Source: Candidatus Omnitrophota bacterium
GTDB taxonomy: Bacteria; Hinthialibacterota; Hinthialibacteria; OLB16
Assembly (NCBI GenBank): GCA_020632575.1
Contig: JACKFH010000034.1
Span: forward strand, 1-44,636
DNA: 44,636 nt
Direction: 5' to 3'
Shown piece by piece: positions 26,795 to 36,584 of the stretch. A model generated the notes under the pieces. That model ran no database searches. It had not been told where the DNA came from and worked only from the letters and a program-made list of their open reading frames with translations. The position numbers and the translations under genes were made by a program. The stretch's first letter is position 1. Each line of letters starts with the position of its first letter.

Positions 26795-27289
26795 ATGTTC
26801 GTACCCACTCTCATCATGGGACTGCTGGCAACCATCCTGGTGGCGGTTGGCTATTACCAAGGGAATGGAGCCCATCTGCAGGGGCTCAAGTCTGCCCTCA
26901 CCCTGACGGTCAGTTTGATGCCGCTCCTGGTTTTTGCGTTTGTGGTGGCTGGAATGATTCAGGTTCTCATCCCTGCCTCGATTGTCTCTCGGTGGGTTGG
27001 GCCAGAGTCAGGATTTCGCGGAATCCTTTTGGGTTCGATTGCGGGGGGCCTGGCGCCCGGTGGACCCTACGTCAGTCTTCCGATCGCAGCCGGTTTGGTT
27101 CAGTCGGGAGCGGGTGTGGGCACCATGGTTGCTTTTTTGACGGGCTGGTCGCTTTGGGCTGTGGCCAGATTGCCGATGGAAATTGGAATCCTGGGTTGGA
27201 GGCTCACTTTGGCACGGGTCGTCAGCACACTGGTTTTTCCCCCACTGGCGGGTTTGATTGCACAGTTTCTTTTTGAACGAATCGAATGA
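26795..27289 (+). CDS. Half-size YraQ/ArsP-like permease
   Basis: The 164-residue membrane protein has about five hydrophobic helices, including an N-terminal TLIMGLLATILVAVGYY. It contains the permease-family region VSLMPLLVFAFVVAGMIQVL, WVGPESGFRGILLGSIAG, LAPGGPYVSLPIAAGLV and GVGTMVAFLTGWSLWA. These resemble one half of the roughly 300-residue YraQ/ArsP-type permeases (PF03773-like), so it may act as a dimer or be paired with another half elsewhere. The Cys-rich thiol motif of arsenic ArsP proteins is absent, so arsenic transport should not be assumed. The ATG follows GGAGGAAAGG by 8 bases; an in-frame ATG at 26759 has no site. Confidence 0.75.
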   Translation: MFVPTLIMGLLATILVAVGYYQGNGAHLQGLKSALTLTVSLMPLLVFAFVVAGMIQVLIPASIVSRWVGPESGFRGILLGSIAGGLAPGGPYVSLPIAAGLVQSGAGVGTMVAFLTGWSLWAVARLPMEIGILGWRLTLARVVSTLVFPPLAGLIAQFLFERIE

Positions 27290-27887
27290 GCCTTCTCTAC
27301 ATCATGAGGGTTTTTTCCTGCACAAGTGCCAGCAACAAGCGTCAGAAAGTTTCCAGATGCTCCAAGAATCCCTTCCCCTGCCACCCAAACCGCCCCTCCA
27401 GACGGCGGTGCATTCGCCATTCCCACATGCTCTGGGTCCTCTTCTGTTGTGGTCGTTGCATCTGTCGGAAAACTGGCCAGTTCGATAGAGAGGTCCCCCA
27501 CGCTGCTGGAAAAAGGGAATTCTAGTTGTCGTCGATAACCAAGCGGTCCGCGTCTATACCGAGGAGAAAACGATCGGTCTCTTGAGCCGAGAAAACGCCC
27601 GGAGGTTTAGGCAGAAATACTCCTCCGGGGGGAACTCCTTTAAATGCGACGCGATCATAGTCGGAGGATGGGACCGAGGAGACGGGGATACCGGACACTA
27701 TGGAGTCCGTCTCAATTTGGAAATTTAGAGGGAGACTATTCTCTTTCTTCCTAGACCGCGAAATTGGTGGAGGGTCCTAATCGAATTCCCCCAACCGGGT
27801 TCGAACCTTGTCCGCAATTCAAAATCGGTGATATCCTCTCGCGGTGACATTTACTGGAAAGTTCGTGTGAGGATTGTGGGTCCACTG
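27290..27887. other. Gap holding a gene remnant and otherwise non-coding DNA
   Basis: After the permease gene, the only protein-like signal is the HIRAN-like fragment at 27489-27728. Bases 27290-27488 and 27729-27887 show no frame with protein-like composition and a start. The last part should contain the promoter of the PSCyt1/PSD1 gene, but no convincing boxes were found. Confidence 0.45.
27489..27728 (+). pseudogene. HIRAN-domain-like gene remnant without a start
   Basis: The frame between the TAG at 27486-27488 and the TAG at 27726-27728 encodes 79 residues. Its second part is strikingly protein-like: DNQAVRVYTEEKTIGLLSRE, then NARRFRQKY, and near the end CDAIIVGGWDRGDGDTGHYG and VRLNLEI. 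This matches the C-terminal part of HIRAN-like domains (N-x-x-AV-x-V, G-x-LSRE-x-A, then IVGGW and GHYGV), linked in the family to nucleic-acid or modification functions. No start codon precedes the domain in frame, and the expected upstream part (VGE... NPYD) is missing. It is therefore a 5'-truncated or frameshifted remnant. Confidence 0.55.
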
Positions 27888-30800
27888 ATGAAAATTCAAC
27901 CAACCTTTCGATGGTTCCTGACGGGCGCGACCCTGACCGCGGTCCTCCTCTTTTCCCCCAGAGGTTTCTCCGAACCCGGAGGAGGAGACCTCGAACCTAT
28001 CCTTCAATCCATTCAGAAATTGAACCTTGAACCCGAGACGATCCTGGAGAAAGTCCATCGGCTCGAATCCGAGGAACAGCGTCAAAAGATTCAATCCGAA
28101 TTGGAAGAACTGGAGGGCGAACTCGAGCGACTGAATGCAACCAAGGCGGACCTCGAGAAACGTCTCTCCGAAATTCAATCTCTCCCGGCCTCGCCAGATC
28201 GCGGCGACTTGGGCGAAATCTCCTCGGACAATTTCGAGTTTTTTGAAACCCACATTCGTCCGGTCTTAGCGGAATCCTGTTACGCCTGTCATGGTCCCGA
28301 AAAACAAAAGGCGGGATTACGCCTGGACAACGCAGAAAGTTTCTTGATTGGAGGGGAGTCCGGTCCGGTGTTCTTTCCCGACGATCCCGAGGGGAGCCGT
28401 CTGATCAAGGCCATCGAATACCTCGATCCCAGTCTTCAGATGCCCCCTTCCGGGAAGTTGCCCGACGCCGCCATTGAGGATTTCAAAGAATGGATTCGAC
28501 GAGGGGCGCCCTATCCTCGAACCGCATCCACCCCGACATCTTCCGGATCCCAATCCAAAGGGATCGATTTGGCCCAAGCCAGAGAGTGGTGGTCCTTTCA
28601 ACCTGTGTCCAATCCGACTCCACCGACTGTCGACGATGTTGGGTGGGCCAGTACTCCGGTGGACGCTTTCGTTCTGGACGGCATGAGGGAGAACAACCTC
28701 TCCCCCGCCGCACCCGCCGACAAGCGGACCTTGATCCGACGAGTCACCTTTGATTTGACCGGACTCCCGCCAAAGCCCGAAGAGGTCGAGGCGTTCTTAT
28801 CCGACGCTTCCTCGAATGCGTTCGAGAAAGTGGTGGACCGCCTCTTAACTTCCCCCGCTTATGGCGAGCGGTGGGGGCGCCATTGGTTGGATGTCGTTCG
28901 TTACACCGACTCTTTCGATTCGCGCGCCACACAACAACAGGATGTTGTGGAGTCCTACCGTTACCGCGATTGGGTGGTCAATGCCTTTAATGAGGACATG
29001 CCTTACGATCGCTTCCTCAGATACCAGATCGCGGGGGACCTGCTTCCTGCTCGGGATGGTGGCGCTGAGGGTTTTAACCGTGAGGGGATCATCGCGACTG
29101 GGATGCTGGCCATCGGCAACTGGCCGGGCGGGGATGCGGATAAGGAAAAGATGGTCACCGATATTGTCGATGATCAAATCGATGTCATCTCCCGCGGCAT
29201 GCTCGGTCTGACGGTCGCCTGCGCTCGTTGCCACGATCACAAATTCGATCCGATCACCACCGAGGATTATTACGGTCTCGCCGGGATCTTCTTTAGCAGT
29301 CACATTCTTCCCGGTCCTGGAAGAAAGACAGAGGGCTCTCCCGTCCTGCGCATTCCCCTCCTGCCCTCCGAGGAACTGGCGAAACGAAACGCCGAGGAGG
29401 CTCGCATCGGTGAGATTCAGAATGAGCTCGAGTCAATCAAGGGATCCCAGCGAAAAGCGTCGGCATTGAAAAACCTGTCCCGGACCGCCGACTACCTCAT
29501 GGCAATTCACCGGTCGAGAAGTGGACAACCCGGAGCGACGACAAGTCCTGCAACGGATCTCTCAGATGAGGCGGTCGAAGGTTGGCTTCGATACCTTGGT
29601 TTCCAGAAAGAACACCTTCTCTCGAAGCAGGTCACCGACATCCATGGCAAGCCGGGCATCCACGCTTGGGTCGGCGACCAAGACGCCGCCTCTTTGACGG
29701 TGAACACCAACACCGAGGAGGTCTCCTACCTCACCATTGTTCAACCCGGACGGAGTGTCGCCGTGCACCCCTCCCCACAAAACTCGGTCAGTGTCTCCTG
29801 GAAATGTCCAACCGAGGGAACCTACACCCTTGATGGGAAAGTGCGAGATCTGGATTCCAGCTGTGGAGATGGCGTTTCGTGGGAACTGACGCTTGAGTCT
29901 CAAGGAGAGAGTCGAATCCTTTGCCAAGGAAATTTTATTAATGGAGGCGAGGAACTTTTCTCCAATGCGGGCGGGGCGGACTCCCTGAAATCATTGAAAC
30001 TAGGAGTGGGAGACCGGGTGTCTGTTTCGATCGGTCCAAAAACCTCTCATGCCTGCGATACCACTTTGGTCGATTTATCAATTGCCGCCGAGGACCCAAA
30101 TGGTCCTGTCTGGGATCTGAACGAGGATCTAATCGAGGACGTTCTCGTCGCTAACCCGCATCCCGACCGGTTCGGCCGAAATGGGATCTGGAGTTTTCAA
30201 GAGTCGACAGAGAATGGAGGCAGCGCGCAGGGCGGGGAAGGGCTCCGAAAGAGATGGCAAGAAGAAATCGGAAAGTTATCTCTCGAAGGACAGGGGGAGC
30301 GGACCCTCGACATAGCGGTTGAACGAGCCGCCCAAAAAATCGGAGAGGCGCTAGAAGCCCATGCCGCGCTCGATGCCACCGCTCAAGCCGCCATTGCGGA
30401 TGATCCGATTGCGGTTGCCTATCGGGATCTCGTTTCGGATAAGAGCCCCTTCCCATTTCAGTTCGATCCCCAAGATCTATCCGATGTGGATCGGGTTCGA
30501 TGGGATGGATTGAACAATGAGTTGGCCGAGCTCCAAAGTCATCCTCGTCCGCCGCTCGAATACGCGAACGGCATCCAAGAGGGGGGCGTGCCGGACACCG
30601 AGTATGTCGGTTTCCAAGACGTTCGGGTGCATATCCGGGGGCGATACGATCGATTGGGAGATTCCGTTGCTCGCCGATTCCCGGTTGTCCTGGCGGGCCA
30701 GGACCAACCGACCATCGAGGAGGGCAGCGGAAGAGCCGAACTAGCGCGTTGGGTCTCCAGCGCCTCCAACCCATTGACCGCCCGAGTTCTTGTTAACCGG

Positions 30801-31526
30801 GTTTGGCAACACCATTTCGGTGAGGGGATTGTCCGCACCCCGGCCAACTTCGGCAAATTGGGCGAAAAACCGACTCACCCGGATCTTCTCGATTGGTTGG
30901 CACGGGATTTCATCGACAGCGGATGGTCGATCAAAGCGCTTCACCGCCGCATCCTTCTCTCATCCACCTACCAACAGTCGAGCCAACCCTCCGAATTGGC
31001 AATCGAGACCGACCCGGACAACCGTTGGCTTTCCCATCAGAATCGTCGACGGCTCGAGGCGGAGGCGATCCGTGATGCCATGCTTCAGGTCTCAGGCCGA
31101 CTCGACACCTCATTGGGGGGACCGCCCTATTCCGAGATTTCAACTCCACGGAAGACTCTTTATTTCAAAACCGTCCGTTCGGACCGGACCTCGTTCAATA
31201 TGCTGTTCGATGCCGCCGATCCCACCGCGATTGTCACCCGGAGGATCGACACCACAGTCGCTCCCCAAGCCCTTTTCCTCCTGAATAACCCCTTTGTCCT
31301 CGAAACCGCCGAGGCCATGGCAAAAGACCTTCTCGCGGATTCCTCAATCAGCTGCCGGGAAAGGATAAGGGGCCTCTATCAGGATCTTTATTCGAGGCCG
31401 CCAACGGACCGGGAATTGGAGATCGGCGAGTCTTTCACTTCGAAGGGAGAGGTGGACGCGCTGAAAAGTTGGACTGAATACTGCCAAATACTCCTCTGTG
31501 CGAATGAGTTTGTTTATGTGGATTAA
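27888..31526 (+). CDS. PSCyt1-DUF1549-DUF1553 cytochrome c protein (PSD1 type)
   Basis: The 1212-residue protein has a signal peptide (FLTGATLTAVLLFSPRGFS), a coiled coil (about residues 35-100), then a planctomycete-type cytochrome c with heme motif CYACH (Cys131, Cys134, His135) and LQMPPSGKLP for the distal Met. DUF1549 (PSCyt2) follows (GWASTPVDAF, RRVTFDLTGLPPKPEEV, GERWGRHWLDVVRY, ARCHDHKFDPI). An inserted beta-rich segment (about 595-740) resembles a carbohydrate-binding module. DUF1553 (PSD1) closes the protein (NPLTARVLVNRVWQHHFG, PTHPDLLDWLA). This architecture is typical of planctomycetes and relatives; it is probably a periplasmic redox protein tied to polysaccharide use. It is followed 57 bases later by its usual DUF1501 partner. 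Confidence 0.93.
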   Translation: MKIQPTFRWFLTGATLTAVLLFSPRGFSEPGGGDLEPILQSIQKLNLEPETILEKVHRLESEEQRQKIQSELEELEGELERLNATKADLEKRLSEIQSLPASPDRGDLGEISSDNFEFFETHIRPVLAESCYACHGPEKQKAGLRLDNAESFLIGGESGPVFFPDDPEGSRLIKAIEYLDPSLQMPPSGKLPDAAIEDFKEWIRRGAPYPRTASTPTSSGSQSKGIDLAQAREWWSFQPVSNPTPPTVDDVGWASTPVDAFVLDGMRENNLSPAAPADKRTLIRRVTFDLTGLPPKPEEVEAFLSDASSNAFEKVVDRLLTSPAYGERWGRHWLDVVRYTDSFDSRATQQQDVVESYRYRDWVVNAFNEDMPYDRFLRYQIAGDLLPARDGGAEGFNREGIIATGMLAIGNWPGGDADKEKMVTDIVDDQIDVISRGMLGLTVACARCHDHKFDPITTEDYYGLAGIFFSSHILPGPGRKTEGSPVLRIPLLPSEELAKRNAEEARIGEIQNELESIKGSQRKASALKNLSRTADYLMAIHRSRSGQPGATTSPATDLSDEAVEGWLRYLGFQKEHLLSKQVTDIHGKPGIHAWVGDQDAASLTVNTNTEEVSYLTIVQPGRSVAVHPSPQNSVSVSWKCPTEGTYTLDGKVRDLDSSCGDGVSWELTLESQGESRILCQGNFINGGEELFSNAGGADSLKSLKLGVGDRVSVSIGPKTSHACDTTLVDLSIAAEDPNGPVWDLNEDLIEDVLVANPHPDRFGRNGIWSFQESTENGGSAQGGEGLRKRWQEEIGKLSLEGQGERTLDIAVERAAQKIGEALEAHAALDATAQAAIADDPIAVAYRDLVSDKSPFPFQFDPQDLSDVDRVRWDGLNNELAELQSHPRPPLEYANGIQEGGVPDTEYVGFQDVRVHIRGRYDRLGDSVARRFPVVLAGQDQPTIEEGSGRAELARWVSSASNPLTARVLVNRVWQHHFGEGIVRTPANFGKLGEKPTHPDLLDWLARDFIDSGWSIKALHRRILLSSTYQQSSQPSELAIETDPDNRWLSHQNRRRLEAEAIRDAMLQVSGRLDTSLGGPPYSEISTPRKTLYFKTVRSDRTSFNMLFDAADPTAIVTRRIDTTVAPQALFLLNNPFVLETAEAMAKDLLADSSISCRERIRGLYQDLYSRPPTDRELEIGESFTSKGEVDALKSWTEYCQILLCANEFVYVD

Positions 31527-31582
31527 GCGCGTTTTCAAGAACCCAGGAAGTGGTATCCTAGGATTGAGTTGAGACAAGGAAT

Positions 31583-33007
31583 ATGACACCGGATTTTTAC
31601 TCACGCCGACAGGTCCTCAAATCCTTCGCCAACGGGTTTGGGATGTTGGGTCTCTCTGGACTCCTTGGAGAGGCTGGCTTTGCCGCGGCGACTGGCGCCG
31701 ATAGCCTGACCAATCCGCTCGCGCTTCGTCCTCCGCATTTCACGCCTCGCGCCAAAAATGTCATCTTCCTATTCATGTCCGGCGGCCCCTCCCATGTCGA
31801 TCTCTTCGATCCGAAACCTCGATTGCAACAGGAAAATGGGAAACCGCTCCCCTTCGAGAAACCCAAACTCGAGAGGACCAAGACCGGAAACCTCCTCGGC
31901 TCTCCATGGACCTTTCAAAAGCATGGGGAATCCGGGATCGAGGTCAGCGAACTCCTCCCACACCTCTCCACCTGTGTCGATGACCTCTGCATCATCCGCT
32001 CGATGGTGGCCGACAACATCAACCACAATGGCGCCTGTCTCCAGATGAACACCGGCGAGCAGGCCTTTTCACGACCAAGCTTGGGGTCCTGGTTGTTGTA
32101 CGGTCTCGGAAGCGAAAACCAAAATCTCCCTGGCTTCGTCGTTTTGAGCCCCGCTCAACCCGCGCAGGGCGCTCCCCTCTGGAGTTCGAGTTTCCTCCCC
32201 GCCGCCTACCAGGGAACCCTCGTCTCCAACCTCGCCGACCCGATTGCGAATATTTCGAACCCGGATTTCAATCAACAGGAACAACGCAATCAGTTGGACA
32301 CTCTCAAGCAACTGAACCAACTCCACGAGGCCCAGCGGGCAGAAGACAGCCGATTGAGCGCGCGGATTGAATCTTTTGAACTCGCCTTCCGAATGCAGGC
32401 CGAAGCCCCCGAGGCTTTTTCAGTCGATACAGAAACGGAGGCCACCCAGAAGCTTTATGGTCTCGACAACCCAACCACCGAGATTTTCGGAAAGCAGTGT
32501 CTGATGGCTCGGCGACTCGTAGAGCGGGGTGTGCGATGCGTCCAGGTTTACCACACCCAAACCGAAAAGCGCAGCAGTTGCCAACTCTGGGATCAGCATG
32601 GGGGTTTGAGGGAGGAACTTGCTAACAACTGCGCGGCCACCGATCTCCCGATCGCCGGGTTGATCAAGGATTTGAAATCGCGCGGTCTGCTCGAAGAAAC
32701 CCTGGTCCTTTGGGGCGGGGAGTTCGGTCGGACCCCAACCGCCGAGAGCGACAACGGTCGCGAGCATCACCCCTTCGGGTTCACGATGTGGATGGCGGGC
32801 GGGGGTGTGAAGGGTGGCCTTGCTTACGGCGCCACCGACGAATTCGGTTGGCATGCGGTGGAAAACCCGGTCCATGTCCATGACCTTCACGCCACCATCC
32901 TCCATCAGATGGGCCTCAATCACAAAAAACTCACCTACCGCTACGCCGGTCGCGATTACCGCCTCACCGATGTCTACGGGAACGTCGTCCACGATCTCCT
33001 TGCGTGA
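31583..33007 (+). CDS. DUF1501 exported protein, partner of the PSD1 protein
   Basis: The 474-residue protein has a Tat-like N-terminus (YSRRQVLKSFANGFGMLG) and the DUF1501 body, an alkaline-phosphatase/sulfatase-like fold. Motifs include VIFLFMSGGPSHVDLFDPKP, SELLPHLSTCVDDLCIIRSM, LGSWLLYGLGSENQNLPGF, WDQHGGLREE, LVLWGGEFGRTPTAE and HHPFGFTMWMAGGGVKGG. Metal-ligand-like Asp/His residues are retained. It nearly always follows a PSD1 gene in this group of bacteria, and here the spacing is 57 bases. Its substrate is unknown. A weak 6-bp hairpin overlaps the stop codon. Confidence 0.92.
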   Translation: MTPDFYSRRQVLKSFANGFGMLGLSGLLGEAGFAAATGADSLTNPLALRPPHFTPRAKNVIFLFMSGGPSHVDLFDPKPRLQQENGKPLPFEKPKLERTKTGNLLGSPWTFQKHGESGIEVSELLPHLSTCVDDLCIIRSMVADNINHNGACLQMNTGEQAFSRPSLGSWLLYGLGSENQNLPGFVVLSPAQPAQGAPLWSSSFLPAAYQGTLVSNLADPIANISNPDFNQQEQRNQLDTLKQLNQLHEAQRAEDSRLSARIESFELAFRMQAEAPEAFSVDTETEATQKLYGLDNPTTEIFGKQCLMARRLVERGVRCVQVYHTQTEKRSSCQLWDQHGGLREELANNCAATDLPIAGLIKDLKSRGLLEETLVLWGGEFGRTPTAESDNGREHHPFGFTMWMAGGGVKGGLAYGATDEFGWHAVENPVHVHDLHATILHQMGLNHKKLTYRYAGRDYRLTDVYGNVVHDLLA

Positions 33008-33146
33008 AGTTTCGCTTCACCCCGCTCTCTTGTAAGATATCCGTCCCGGTAGATTACCCCGCCATTGCTGAAAGGATGGAATTTACCAGGATTGAACCTC
33101 TGTTGATGTTTGTGCATCTATGCGGATGATAAGGAGCGCCTTCCCC

Positions 33147-36100
33147 ATGAATAGTTTTCGAGCCATTGAAGAACGAAGTGGATCCCACCACTGGCTGAGA
33201 TTCTACTTTCTGTTTTCACTTGTATGCGCGTTTTCAATTGAAGCCGGTTTTTCCGAACAGGTCTCTCTGACTCCGCTGTGGACCGTCAATACGAAGACCT
33301 TCCTCGAAAGCGCGCCGACTGTCGCCGATCTCGATGGCGATGGGGTGGACGAGATCCTGGTGGCGGGAAGGGAAGAGATGATTGCCCTTTCCGGAAGCGG
33401 CGAGGAACTTTGGCGCTGGAGAACGCGCGGTCGGTTCATGACCTATCCGTCAGTTCTGACGACCGGTGAGTCCGATTCACTTATCTACGCCGGTGATACC
33501 TCAAAACTCCTTTCTTGCCTGAATTCAAAGGGCGAAGAGGTTTGGACCGCCGATCTCGAGGCTGGATCCTCCTGGTCGGCTCCGGTTGTTTGCGATCTTA
33601 ATTCGGATGGTCGGATGGATTTGGTCCAGACAGATGAGTCAGGCTCCGTATCGGTTTTCGATGCGCTGACCGGAGAAAAGAAATGGTCAGCCAAAGTGGA
33701 GGGCAAACCGGTCAGCCCCGCTGTGGGCGATCTGGATGAGGACGGGCGAGACGAGATTGTCGTTTCAACCTCGGAAGGGATGTTGTCCGCGCTCAGCGCT
33801 CATGGCGAGATCCTTTGGACAAGAAAAATCGGAGGAACCTGGGAGACATGGGCTGGGTCCGCCCCGGTTATGTTCCGGGATTCGAGAGGGAGAGGACTGG
33901 TTGCGGTTGGGACAAGCGACGAACGGGTCGTGTGTGTCGATGAAAACGGCGAAACGATTTGGAGCCATCCGACCCGAGGATCCGTGGCCGCCACTCTTTC
34001 GGTCGGAGATATCGATTTGGATGGACGAGCGGATGTCTTCCTGATCACTCAAACCGGTGTCGTTCACCGATACGCCGAGGATGGTCAACCCCTCTGGGAG
34101 ATCGACATGCAGGGCCGAACGCTCGGCGCTGGGGCCCTGATCGACTTGGATGGCGAGGGAGCCCTCGAATATGTCCTTTGCACCCAAGATGGTCACCTGA
34201 TGGTTCTCAATGCCGATGGAGAAAACCTTTTCGATTACCGTTTTGAGAACCGCACGATCAACATCACGCCCACCTTTGGGGAATTGGATCCTTCCACTCC
34301 GGGGTTAGAGATGGCCATCACCGGAGGAGAAACCGGAAAAGTCTTTTGCTTTGCGACCTCCGCTCCCCGCGGGACTGTCCCTCAATGGGGTTCGTACCGT
34401 GGGAATGTTAAAAAAACAGGAGCATGGTTTGACCTAAAAGTGGGTGAAAAGGAGGTCTCCATGGTCCTTGAGGATCCCTCTCTCGAACTGCATACCTGTG
34501 ACAAACCGGTTCGTTTCCTTATCTCCAATCCCGACCCCGGCGCCTCTCCTCTTCAGGCCTCGGCGGGTTGCCTCCGACCCGATGGTGACCGCCAAGCGGT
34601 CATTACCTCAGTCATCGGCGGACAAGGCATTCTTGAACTTCCTCTGGAGGTCCTTACCGCCGGAACTTATCGGTTCGAATGGTCGGTTCGGGACGCGAAC
34701 GGCGTCAAAATCTTTTCCGACAGTCGGGATGTTTTTTTTCAACCCTTCATGAACGAACGAAGCGCGGTCGCTCAAGCCCTTGAGTCACTCAAGGAAACAG
34801 TCTTGAAAGTTGAAGAAAAGCTTCCCGCCTCAGCTAGAGCCCTTCTGCGTGAAGCCAATCTCTTGGAATCGACCAAGGGGCCAGTGGAGGCGCTTCAGGA
34901 TCAGGCCATTACCAACCCCGACTTGGCCAAGGAGGCGTTGGACCGGACAGAGGATTTGGTCCTGAAAGCGGCCCACCTCCGGCGCCTTTCGGACACAGTC
35001 GCACGAACCACCGCTTCAGGCGACATCACCGATCTGATCGTTTTCGAGGGACAAGTTTGGGAAAGCCGCGAGGTTGGGATGGAGATGCCGGAACACGCTG
35101 GATCGCCCCTTGTCCTTCATCGAAGGGTCGTACTTGGTGAGCATGAGCCCATTTCCCTCCGTGTCCTCAACATCACGGACGCGGAACAGACGGTCCGGGC
35201 GTCGATTGAAAACCAGGCGGAGGGGATTGATTGTGTCCTCCATCGAGCGGTTGCGGTTCCAACCTCGCTGGGAGAGGTTTCCTGGGACCCATTGCCGAAA
35301 CTTGATGAAACTCAAACCTTCTCCGTTCCTTCTCTTTCAAGTCGAGAGGCATGGTTGGATATCCATGTGGGCGATGCCAATCCTGGGTCTCACACGATCG
35401 AAATCGACTTCCAGGCGATTACCGGCACGGGCCTGGTTGGAGGTCCGAGCAACCCCCACTCAGCGCCTACTCCCAAAACCAAGGTCCGGATTGAACTTGA
35501 GGTCCTACCGTTCACTCCAGCGCCATCCGGTGCGATCCGTCTTTGCATGTGGGCCTCATTGGATGAACCCGCCATCCAGGATCTCCTGGCGCATGGAGGA
35601 AATGTCTTTGTCGTTCCTCATGGATCCCCGATCAGGGACGAGAATAAGCGAATCCAAGAGGTCGATTTCACACAGCTCGATGCTCTGCTCGAGTTCCTGA
35701 AGGGAGAGGATGTGATCCTTCTATTGAATGGCTCACCTCAAAACCCCTACAAGATCGGGACGGAGGAATATGAATCCGACTTGCGATCCTACCTGGATCT
35801 CCTTATCGATCACCTCGCCGATTGGGGATTCGATCTCAATCATTTCGCGCTCTACCCCCATGACGAGCCGGGCGGAATCGGTTGGAACGCTGTAAACAGT
35901 CTGGTGGAGTTCGGGCAAGTGGTCAAACGAATCAACCCGAAACTGATGCTCTATGTTGATGGTGGAGGCGAGCGCGAGATGTTTGAAGCGATGGCGCCAG
36001 TTATCGACATTTGGACTCCATCGATCACCATGTTGCGTGAGGACACCCCGGAAATGCGGGTCATCCGGGAGGATGGAGGAATGCTCTGGTCCTACGACTG

Positions 36101-36584
36101 CGTCTACGCCTATGCGAGACCTGTTGGGGCAAACCTCAAAAACATAAGCATCATCCCCCAATACCGGACCGCCGCCCTGTTCGCACTCCGCCACGACGCC
36201 ACCGGAATCGGTTTCTGGTGTTACAACATCGGGGAGAGTCTCTGGGGACGAACCTTATTCGAGTACCCTGTTGTTTACGAGGGACAATCCGGCCCGGTAA
36301 CCAGCCGCCGGTGGGAAGCGATCCGAGAAGGATTGGAGGATTTTCGGATCCTCACGGCTCTCAAACAACAGTCGCGGGAGGGTCAACTTTCGGAGGCAGT
36401 CCGCGACAAGATTGACCACTTGTTGAATGTCCGCCTCCCGAATTTAGTCGACCCCGCCTCCGATGCGACCGTGCTGGGTCTGGGGCGGTCCACAATCGAT
36501 CAATATCTGGATGCGGGAGAATTGGAATCCTTCCGAATTGAGATGTTGGATTGTGTGAATGCTCTGTCGACAAGTGGGAATTGA
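33147..36584 (+). CDS. Exported beta-propeller protein with DUF4091 domain
   Basis: The 1145-residue protein starts with a signal peptide (FYFLFSLVCAFSIEAGFS). Residues to about 430 are repeated blades with calcium-binding-type loops such as DLDGDGVDEILVAG, DLNSDGRMDLVQ, DLDEDGRDEIVVS and DIDLDGRADVFL, plus Trp-rich PQQ-like strands (GEELWRWRTRG). A middle region (about 430-740) is beta-rich with a helical part. The C-terminus is DUF4091, a glycosidase-like domain: PHDEPGGIGWN, WSYDCVYAYARP, GFWCYNIGESLWG and REGLEDFRILTAL. Its role may be sugar recognition plus cleavage, unproven. The ATG at 33147 follows AAGGAG by 10 bases; upstream in-frame ATGs lack a site. Confidence 0.85.
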   Translation: MNSFRAIEERSGSHHWLRFYFLFSLVCAFSIEAGFSEQVSLTPLWTVNTKTFLESAPTVADLDGDGVDEILVAGREEMIALSGSGEELWRWRTRGRFMTYPSVLTTGESDSLIYAGDTSKLLSCLNSKGEEVWTADLEAGSSWSAPVVCDLNSDGRMDLVQTDESGSVSVFDALTGEKKWSAKVEGKPVSPAVGDLDEDGRDEIVVSTSEGMLSALSAHGEILWTRKIGGTWETWAGSAPVMFRDSRGRGLVAVGTSDERVVCVDENGETIWSHPTRGSVAATLSVGDIDLDGRADVFLITQTGVVHRYAEDGQPLWEIDMQGRTLGAGALIDLDGEGALEYVLCTQDGHLMVLNADGENLFDYRFENRTINITPTFGELDPSTPGLEMAITGGETGKVFCFATSAPRGTVPQWGSYRGNVKKTGAWFDLKVGEKEVSMVLEDPSLELHTCDKPVRFLISNPDPGASPLQASAGCLRPDGDRQAVITSVIGGQGILELPLEVLTAGTYRFEWSVRDANGVKIFSDSRDVFFQPFMNERSAVAQALESLKETVLKVEEKLPASARALLREANLLESTKGPVEALQDQAITNPDLAKEALDRTEDLVLKAAHLRRLSDTVARTTASGDITDLIVFEGQVWESREVGMEMPEHAGSPLVLHRRVVLGEHEPISLRVLNITDAEQTVRASIENQAEGIDCVLHRAVAVPTSLGEVSWDPLPKLDETQTFSVPSLSSREAWLDIHVGDANPGSHTIEIDFQAITGTGLVGGPSNPHSAPTPKTKVRIELEVLPFTPAPSGAIRLCMWASLDEPAIQDLLAHGGNVFVVPHGSPIRDENKRIQEVDFTQLDALLEFLKGEDVILLLNGSPQNPYKIGTEEYESDLRSYLDLLIDHLADWGFDLNHFALYPHDEPGGIGWNAVNSLVEFGQVVKRINPKLMLYVDGGGEREMFEAMAPVIDIWTPSITMLREDTPEMRVIREDGGMLWSYDCVYAYARPVGANLKNISIIPQYRTAALFALRHDATGIGFWCYNIGESLWGRTLFEYPVVYEGQSGPVTSRRWEAIREGLEDFRILTALKQQSREGQLSEAVRDKIDHLLNVRLPNLVDPASDATVLGLGRSTIDQYLDAGELESFRIEMLDCVNALSTSGN

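Noticed and set aside
27527..27780. Minus-strand frame with protein-like stretches opposite the HIRAN remnant
   Set aside because: It has no start codon and is explained as the complement of the plus-strand fragment, whose motifs are recognisable.
33004..33020. Hairpin GTGAAG/CTTCAC at the end of the DUF1501 gene
   Set aside because: Only 6 bp, overlaps the stop codon and has no T-run.
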